Part shown: positions 56,801-64,000 of the stretch, piece by piece
Numbering within the stretch: position 1 is the stretch's first letter
How the letters are laid out: each line of letters opens with the position of its first letter
NCBI RefSeq assembly: GCF_004011695.2
Contig: NC_082407.1
Coordinates: 2,533,729-2,597,728, forward strand
Reading direction: 5' to 3'
Source: Ascochyta rabiei
Taxonomy: Eukaryota > Ascomycota > Dothideomycetes > Pleosporales > Didymellaceae
Length of the DNA: 64,000 bases
Made by a program: the position numbers and the translations under genes
The notes under the pieces: generated by a model
Seen by the model: only the letters and a program-made list of their open reading frames with translations
What the model was told of the DNA's origin: nothing
Database searches by the model: none

Positions 56801-58502
56801 CGTCTCGCCAGGCGGCGTCTCTGTGGTCGTGGCTCCGTTGAATGCCTTGCGAGACGATCTGCAAGATCGCTGCGACCAGCTCGGCATCCCCTGCGCGAAG
56901 TGGGATGGAAGAAGACCGCCGTACTGGGCTCGTATTGTGCTGGTGACGCCTAAGAGCGCAGTCACGAAGGCGTTCGGCAGGTTCATTAACGAAAAGCGCA
57001 TGCTCCATCAGCTAGATCGTATCGTGATAGACGAGTGCCACGTGCTGCTGGAGTCGACACAGGACTGGCGGCCAGACCTCCTCAAGATGGTGGAGATGAC
57101 GGAGAAGGGCACACAGGTTGTCTACCTGACTGCAACCTTGCCGCCCACGCTGCAGCCTGCCTTCTTGCACACCGCAGGGCTTGATGCCCAGACCGTAACC
57201 ATATGCTGCGATGAACGCACCACGCGAACAAACATTGCGTACCAGGTGCTAGAGTACACACGTGGCACGCTAGAAAAAGTACTTATTAAGCTTGTGGCTG
57301 CGAAGAGGAGTAGGTACGGACCCAAGGCGCAGATCATCGTCTATTGTCCAACTGTGGACGAGACGAAACGGCTTGCGAAGCTTCTGCAGTGCTCTGCATA
57401 CTACCGTCAGATGGGCTCAGACGAGGAAAAGGCACGCATAGTGCGAAGCTTCACCCTAGGCATAGAGAAGCTTTGTACAGCCACGAACATGCTAGGTCTT
57501 AGGCTCGACGCTGCAGGCGTCCGGGTGGTGATCCACGTTGCCATGTGTCCCCTGCTGCTCCAATATGTGCAAGAGAGCGGCCGGGCGGGACGAACGGGGC
57601 TTGACAGCAAGTCTATTGTTATAAGAGCGTGCTATGTAACAAAAGAGGGGAGGGTAGAGAAGGCGCTTGGCTACAAGCTGGAGCGACCTGCAAAGGAGTT
57701 CATGACAGTCGAATCCTGTCGGCGAATCGCGATAGACAAGCACATGGACGGCAGACAGAACAGGCAGCAATGCGAGATAGGAGAGTCGAAGTGTGATCTA
57801 TGCGAGCGACACCCCGGTAGTACCAAGCAACAAGCCGTCGAAGAAGAGCAGGAAGAGCCAGAGGAGACGCAGGCCGACACCGCAGCGGTGGCAGCAGAGG
57901 AGCAGCGCAGATGTATAGAGCGAGCTATAGTCGTTAAAGAGCAGAGGGTTAAGATCCAGCAATAGCGAAGGACGGAACAAAAAGTATATGACCTGGAGCG
58001 GCTAGAGCAGCACTTCCAGCGCTGGAGCAATGCGTGCGCCATCTGCATGGCCACTCAGGCTGACCCGGCGCGCCACGACTGGAAGGACTGTTCAAAGGCC
58101 AGCGGAGCGCAGATGATATTAATGGAGTCTAAGGTGAAATCTATGCACTAAGTGAAGTAGGAGAAGTATGCGCGGTGTTTTTACTGCTGGGCGCCCCAAG
58201 CCATCTGCAACAAGTGGGAGGAAACAAGCATACAGGGTGCGTTTAAGACATAAGGGATGCATGTGCCTTGCCAGTACGATAGAGTGCTCCAGAGAGCAGT
58301 AGCTGCGCTGCTTGCCTGCCAGCCACTGATGTGCACGCCATGGCTGGAGCAGCAGATGTAAGACGCCGCGATTGTGCACGGTAGCGATGAGCTCCGGCTT
58401 TACAAGTGGCTCGGATTAAAGATCAAGATGGGCCAGAGAGACGCGAGCCAGATGTGTCGTTTCCTATATGCTTGGGAGGAGGGCATGTGCAGTCGTATTT
58501 AG
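53869..58502 (+). pseudogene. Telomere-linked RecQ-type helicase (TLH), unit D: nearly complete, with stops and one frameshift
   Basis: About 1,540 codons. N-terminal DUF3505-like zinc-finger region (ELQVVVCKPCATAIPPAQIV, THLKERHP, LQGMQKHCKDKHGW) broken by stops at 54085, 54148 and 54319. It is then open from 54334 to 55896, conserved with unit C. A one-base loss in a G run (~55882-55886) shifts the frame; the next frame is open from 55851 to 57965. SF2/RecQ motifs: YRGKQEESLEAVMQ, Walker A MATGTGKSMLF, VVVAPLNALRDDL, VIDECH, VYLTATLPP, RTTRTNIAYQV, IIVYCPTV and motif VI YVQESGRAGRTG. After TAG 57963 the frame continues with a Cys-rich C-terminus (CAICM; CFYCWAPQAIC) and more stops. Fungal TLH genes sit next to telomeres and read outward, as here; roles in telomere maintenance have been proposed. 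As assembled it is a pseudogene, though the 704-codon helicase frame is intact. Confidence 0.88.
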
Positions 58503-58679
58503 CAGACTAGAAAGAATGTGTTTGATATAACCGTAACCCGAAACCTTAGGTCAGGAGAAGTCAGGAGAAACGTGCTGTAGGCTGACTTGCGACTGCACGG
58601 TGATCACAAGTCAGAAAGTGCAAAACAGCCAAATAGCAACACAGACACTTCAGAGACGTAGAAAGAAACACCCAGAGAA

Positions 58680-59330
58680 GGGCCACCGACCAAAGTAGTC
58701 CCCACAACCTGAGTGATACCCGCCAACCCGAGTAATACCCGCCAACCTAAGTAGAGCCCCCCAACCCAAGTAGAGCCCCCAACCCATGCGGATCCCCCAA
58801 CTCAAGTAGAACCCCCAACCCAAGTAGAGCCCCCAACCCATGCGGATCCCCCAACCCAAGTAGAGCCCCCGACCCAAGTAGAGCCCCCAACCCAAGTAGA
58901 GCCCCCGACCCAAGTAGAGCCCCCAACCCATGCGGATCCCCCAATCCACGTAGTCAGCACCAACCTGCATAGTCAGCATTAACCCGCGTAGTAAGCATCA
59001 ACCCGCGCAGTAAGCATCAATCCACATAGTCACATGGTCAGCATCAAGCCGCGTAGTTAGCACAAACCCGCGTGGTTCCCCGAGTAGTTCCACAAGTAGT
59101 GCGTCAACCCAAGTGGTTGCCCCACCTGAGTGGCACGTCCAACCCGAGTGGGTCCCCCAATCCAAGTGGTTCCCAAGTAGTTCCCCACGTGGTTCCCCAA
59201 GTAGCGCGCCAAGTAGTGCGCCACCCCAAGTGGTCCGAAAGTAGTCCCCCAAAGTGGCCCGAAAGTGGTCCCCGCAAGCCAAGGGAGTCCACATCAGTGC
59301 CCCCAAGTAGTAAGAGCCAATCATTTAAGA
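58680..59330 (+). repeat. 18-bp minisatellite and its degenerate extension
   Basis: Core at about 58757-58940: 10-11 units of CCCCCAACCCAAGTAGAG, alternating with CCCCCAACCCATGCGGAT. In the reading frame of the upstream TLH the units read PPTQVE/PPTHAD. To 59330 it decays into irregular GTAGTCAGCA- and AAGTGGTTCCCCAA-type units. The C-rich strand is the plus strand here, opposite to the sequence nearer the telomere. The minus-strand frame (YLGWGL repeats) is a by-product. Confidence 0.85.
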
Positions 59331-60310
59331 AGAGCCCCCGATCCAGGAAGAGCCCACAATCCAGAGAGAGCAGACCAAACCAAGTGAGTCCCTATCCGAA
59401 AGCAGCCGTGCGTATTAAAGAAAGTGAGAGTCAGGACAAAGTAAATTTAGATAGATAGTAGAGTAGTTAAGAAAGACATGCGCAATAGGTAGAAGAGCCA
59501 GCAGGATGGTGGATAGGAGAGGTACAAGAAGTTGTTCGTGCAAGAGGGCGTCAATCGCGTTAATCGCGCGAATTTAGATTAGGCAGGGTTGGTTGCTTTG
59601 TAAATCAGGTATAAGAATAAATAGTAGAGGGAAAGGGCATTTGAACAGGGTATCAGGTAGATTAGAAAGATAGAACGGGATAAAATAACATAGAGCAAGG
59701 TGTTTTGGGCGTTTACATAGTATTGTCACAAGATAGAACAGTAGTTAGGGGAAGTTTGGCAAATCCGATTGTGGTGCCGCAGCCTAGAAAGGCATTCCTG
59801 AACCCGTAGATGCCGTAGTGCGTGAGAGAGGGGCGGGCGGAGGGCCCGTCAGGTGTTACAAAGCAGTTGGGCAGGGCGGTAGAGGGTAAAGGAGAAAGAG
59901 GGGAGGTGGGTGGGGCCGTGATAAGGCATCACGAGCAAAGGATGAAGGAGAGAAGAGAGTAGAATAAGGGTGGGCGGTGGGCCTGTGATAAGGTATCACG
60001 GGAGAGGGGGTAGAGGGTTGGGCGGGGGGGCCCGTGGATGTGCCCCCGGAGCGATGCGGTTAAGAGTGAAGGAGGGGAGGTGTTTAAGACCGTGAAGCGG
60101 GATAGAGAAGAGTAGCAGGTAAGCAGGGTGAAGAAGAGAAAGTGGGTGGGCGGTAGGCCCGTTAAGTGTTACACAAGAGTGAAGAGGCAGTTATAGAGAT
60201 AGATAAGCGGTACAGAGAGCGGTTTTAAGGCGAATTTTTTTCAGCAACGCAATAGTAGTAGCAATTAGAGTAGCGTTGTTCATGCAGCAGTATAACAGCG
60301 CGCAAGTAGC
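59331..60310. repeat. C-poor subtelomeric degenerate repeats
   Basis: No gene. From about 59820 to 60170 a loose unit recurs: GGGTGGGCGGTGGGCC followed by GTGATAAGGCATCACG or GTTAAGTGTTACA (four or five copies). Cytosine on the plus strand falls to roughly one base in ten, with the last C at 60310. G-runs make quadruplexes likely. Confidence 0.65.
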
Positions 60311-63300
60311 AGAGATAGGGTTAAGAGATGTATAAAAGAAGAAAAGGAAAGAAAAGAGAAATGAAAGAATTGTTAAGAGAAGAGAATAGTAGAGAGGATA
60401 AAGTAAGAAGAGAAGTAGAAAAAGGTAAAAAATTGTTAAAAGAGTGTTAGTAGGATAGAAAAGATAGTTAAATGTAGTATTTAATAAAGAGAGAGTGTAA
60501 AAGTATTAGAAAAGATATTTAAAGTGATTAAGATGTAAAGATAGTAAATGAAGAAAAAAGAGTAGAAAATAGAGAAAGATGAAAAGAAAGAATTAAAAAG
60601 AAGAGAAGAAAGTAGAAGAAGAAGTTAGTTTATTAAAAGATGTATGAAATAAAAGAGTAGTTAAATAGAAGGTGAAAAGAAAAGAAAGATTAGAAAGAGT
60701 AAAAGTTGAGAAAAGAAAGAAGGTTGAAGAGAAAAAGTGTAGAAAGAGGAAGGAAAGGAAAAAGTAAAGTAAAAAGGAAAGTTGTAGTTTGTTAGAAATT
60801 TAAAAAGGTTAAGGAAGAAGTAAATAAGGAGAAAAGAAGAGAAAAGGTATAAAAAGAAGTAAAAAGTAGAGAGTATATGTTTAAAGAGTTTATAAAGAGT
60901 TTAGGGAAAGAGATAAGAGATAGAAAGAAGAGAGAGATTGAGAAGAAAATTTAGAAAAGTAGAAAGAATAAGAATAGAGTAAAGAAAGTAAGAGGTAAGG
61001 ATAGAAGAAAGAAGTAGAAGAAAAGGAAAAGAAGTTAAAAGAGGTTAGTTAAGAAGAAAATAATGTTTAAGAAAGAAAGATAAGAGAGTAAAGTAGGTTA
61101 AGAAGAGAGTAAGAATAATAGGTAGGTGTTAGTATAGAAAGAGAGTATAAGTTTAGAAAAGAAAAGTTAGTAGGGTAAGAAGTAAAAGTAGTGTAAATAA
61201 AAGAAAAGAAGAGAGAAGAAGGTTAAAAAGAGAGATAAAAGTAGAAGGTTTTAAAAAATAAAGAAAGTAAGTTGTAAGAAAGAGAGTAAGAATAAAAGAG
61301 AAGAGTAGGGGTTAAGTGTAGGAGAAGAAGTAAGAGTAAGAGAAAGAAGGTGTAAGGATAAAGGTGGGAATATTAGTATAGGAAGAAAGTGTAATTTTAG
61401 AGAGAAAAGTAAAAAAAAATTAAGTTAGTAGAGTAAAAGATAGAGTAAAGAGTAAATATAGGTGTAAAGAGAGAAGGAAGAAAGTTAAGGTGTTAGAAAA
61501 GAGAGTAGTAGAGAAAAGTAAGTGGAAAAGATGAGTAGAAAAGATAAGAAGAAGAGAGTAAGTATTAGGAGTAAAAAATTAGAGAGAGAAGAGAAAGGTA
61601 GAAAGAGAATAAGTAAGATAGAGAGAGGGTAAGTGAGAAAGTAAGTGTATGTGTTAGGAAGAAGGTAAGGAATAGAGTGAGAGAAAGTAGAGAAGAAAGT
61701 AATAGTAATAGTTAGGTTTTAGTGTGAGAAGAGAGATAGGGTTTGGAGAAAAGTTAGAAGAGTAAAATTTAAAGTTTTAAAAAAGAGAGAAGAAGGAGAA
61801 TAGGAAAAGAAAGAGTAGTAGTTTAAAGAAAGATTATTAAAAAGTAGAGAAGATTAGGAGTAGTAGAGTAAGGAAAGGAAAGGATAAGGGAAGTAGAAAG
61901 GATAAGAAAAGTAGAAAGGATAGAGAAAAGTAGTAAGGATTAGAGAATAGGTATTGTGAGTAGAAGAGTAGAGGGAAGAAAAAGATAAGAGAAGAAGAAG
62001 TAGGAGAGAGTAGAATAAAGAGAAGAGTAAAGTAAGGAAGAGAGTAGAGTAAGGAAGAAGGAGAGAATAAGTGTAAGGGTTAGGGTTTTAGAGTAAAAAG
62101 AGGGTTAGGGTTTTAGTGTAAGAAGAGAGGTTAGGGTTAAAGTAGGAGAGAGTGTGGAAAGAGAAGAGGTAGAGGTAAGAGTGTAAGTAAAAGTAAGGAG
62201 TAAGGTTTAAGTGTAAGAGAAGAGTAGAGGTAGGAAAGAGAGAGTAGAGAAGAGGGTGAAAGTAGAAATAAGTAGAAGTAAAGGTAAGGGTGAGGGAGAG
62301 AAAGTAGGAGGAAAGAAGAATTTAAGAGTAAGAGAGGGTAGAGTGTAAGAGGAAGAGTTAAGGAGAGAAGTAGAGAGTAAAGATTAGAAGAAGGAAGAAA
62401 GTAGGGATAAGGAAGAGAAAGTGTAAGGTTTTAATGTAAGAATAAAGAAGAGTGTAAGAGTAAGTATGAGGGTTTTAGTGTAGGAAGAGGGTTGGGGTTT
62501 TAAGTAAAAGTAGAAGAAAAGAGAAAGATGTAGTAAGTGGTAGAAAAGAGTAGAAGAAAGAGAAGGAAGAAGTAGAATAAGTTAAAGAAAAAGTAGTGTT
62601 TAAGAGTTAAGAAAGTAGGAAAAAGGAGAAGAAAGTAGAGGTAATAAGTAAAAAGAGAAAAGAAGTAGTAGAAGTAGTAGAAGAGGTAGTAGTAGAGAAG
62701 GAGTTTAGATTGTAAAAGGGTTAGGGTTTTAGTGTAGGAAAAGTGTTAGGGTTTTGGTGTAGGAAGAGTAGGTAAAGGTTGAGGAAAAGAAAGGTGAGAA
62801 AAGGAAAAAAGAAGAAAGAGAGTTTTGTAGTAAAGTTTTAGAAAAAGAAGGAGAAGGTGAGTGTAGGTTAAAGAAGAAAGTAAGAGGTGAAAAAAAAGTA
62901 AGTAGAAGGAAGTAAGTGTTAGGAGTAAAAAAGTAGAAAGAGAAGGAGAGTTAAGAAGAAGAATTAAGAAGAAGAGAGTAGAAGTGAAGGTGAAAAAGAG
63001 GGAGAAAATGTAGGGGTGAGGGAGAAAGAGAGTAAGAGAGTTAAAGAAGAAGAGTGTAAGGGTAAGGGGTAGGGTTAAGTTAGAAAGAAGAGTTAGAGGA
63101 GTTTAAGGGTTGGGGAAAAAAAGGGTAGAAGAGAAGGAGGTGAAAATAGAAGAGAGGGAAGAAAAGTAAAGTAGAGTGTGAAGAAAGTAAGAAAAAGAAA
63201 GTAAGAGTAAAAGTAGTAGTAGAAAGAGAAGTAAGGATAGAAGGAAAAGTAGAAGAAAGAATAGAAAAGAGTAGAGGAAAAGAAAAGAAAGGGAAAAAGG

Positions 63301-63908
63301 GAGTAGAGGTAGAAGTAGTAGTAGTAGAGAAAAGGGTTAGGGTTTTAGAGTAAGAAGAGTGTTAGGGTTTTAGTGTTAGAAAAGAGGTTAGTAGAGAGAA
63401 GTAAGTGGAAAGAGTAGGAAAAGAAAAAAAGAAGGAAGGAGGTTTTAGAGTTGTAAAGAAGGAAAAAGAAGGTAAGTGTAAGGTGAAGAAGAGAGTAAGG
63501 AGTTAAAAAGAGGTAGGTAGGAGAAGGTAAGTGTTAAGAGTAAAAAAGAAAAGAGATAAGAAAAAGATAGAGAAAAAGAGTTAAGAAGAAGGAGTTAAGA
63601 AAGAGTAAGAAAAAAAGAGGTTAAGGTGAAAGTAGAAGAGAGTGTAAGTAAGAGTAAGGTTTAGGGTTTTAGTGTATGGAAAGAGGGTAGGGTAAGAGAA
63701 AAGAAGAGAAAGAAGAGAAGAGTAGAGGTAAAAGAGAAAGAGTAGAGATGAGTGTAAAAGGAGTAGTAAGTGTAAGTAAAGGTAAGGAAGAGGGAGGGTT
63801 TAGAAGTAGGAGAGGGTGTAAGAGTAAGGGTTAGAAGAAGGAAGAAAGAAAGTAGGAGTAAAGAAGAGAAAGTGTAAGAGTAAGTGTTAGGGTTTTAGTG
63901 TAGGAAGA
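60311..63908 (+). repeat. Cytosine-free purine-rich subtelomere
   Basis: In reading every line from 60311 to the window end I found no C on the plus strand: 3,690 bases with only A, G and T, mostly AG-rich words such as GAAGAGAAAG and AGTAAG. From ~61690 on, telomere-related units GTTAGGGTTTTAGTGTAGGA recur (about 61711, 62083, 62105, 62466, 62722, 62750, 63335, 63361, 63661, 63887), becoming denser toward the telomere. There is no gene; every frame has frequent TAG/TAA/TGA. Confidence 0.9.
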
Positions 63909-64000
63909 GGGTTAGGGTTAGGGTTAGGGTTAGGGTTAGGGTTAGGGTTAGGGTTAGGGTTAGGGTTAGGGTTAGGGTTAGGGTTAGGGTTAGGGTTAGG
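63909..64000 (+). repeat. Telomere (TTAGGG)n
   Basis: About 15 perfect GTTAGG/TTAGGG hexamers up to the last base, G-rich strand on the plus strand, so the right edge of the window is the chromosome end. Confidence 0.98.

Noticed and set aside
58650..58979. Minus-strand frame of LGWGLY repeats as a gene
   Set aside because: It is a by-product of the minisatellite; the opposite strand is the one in frame with the upstream gene.
58680..59330. Regular 18-bp repeats as a CRISPR-like array
   Set aside because: The units are directly tandem with no unique spacers, in a eukaryotic subtelomere; it is a minisatellite.
59072..59458. 128-codon plus-strand frame rich in Pro, Ser and Val
   Set aside because: It is in a different frame from the TLH and arises from degenerate minisatellite units.

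Overview
The window is the end of a chromosome from a filamentous ascomycete. The right edge is a TTAGGG telomere tract on the G-rich strand. Short GT..AG introns with GTAAGT/GTTAGT donors occur in two genes, and most repeats carry repeat-induced point mutation (RIP): CpA to TpA on both strands, so Gln and Trp codons have become TAG/TAA. No species can be named from sequence alone.

Layout, left to right. (1) 1-3.1 kb: the open C-terminal part of a Helitron Pif1-like helicase, then a three-exon gene with a Cys-rich domain resembling DUF3716. (2) 3.7-10.6 kb: a RIP-degraded MULE transposase (minus), a foldback repeat with CCCTAC-type tracts, a degraded Ty3/gypsy element (minus) and an LTR-like repeat. 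(3) 11.8-30.8 kb: two pogo/Fot1-like transposons, both 1863 bp and inverted to each other, flank a three-level nest. In the nest a ~440-bp TIR element was split by a Ty3/gypsy element (493-bp LTRs, 5-bp target duplication GTAAC), which was split by a second Ty3/gypsy element (202-bp LTRs, duplication AAGAG). (4) 31.6-36.8 kb: an island with little RIP, holding a solo LTR, an intact four-exon FAD-dependent monooxygenase, a possible SDR scrap and three copies of a MITE. (5) 37.5-58.5 kb: four head-to-tail units. Each is a divergent pair: a minus-strand gene of unknown function and a plus-strand telomere-linked RecQ-type helicase (TLH) gene reading toward the telomere. The proximal units are truncated and strongly RIP-mutated; the distal one is almost complete but has stops and one frameshift. 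(6) 58.6-64 kb: an 18-bp minisatellite in frame with the TLH, C-poor degenerate repeats, then 3.69 kb whose plus strand has no cytosine at all, then the telomere.

Functionally this is a subtelomeric graveyard plus one apparently working monooxygenase. The most notable material is the repeated TLH/partner pair, whose partner protein ends in a conserved RQLTL-type motif resembling a PCNA-interacting peptide, and the cytosine-free subtelomere.
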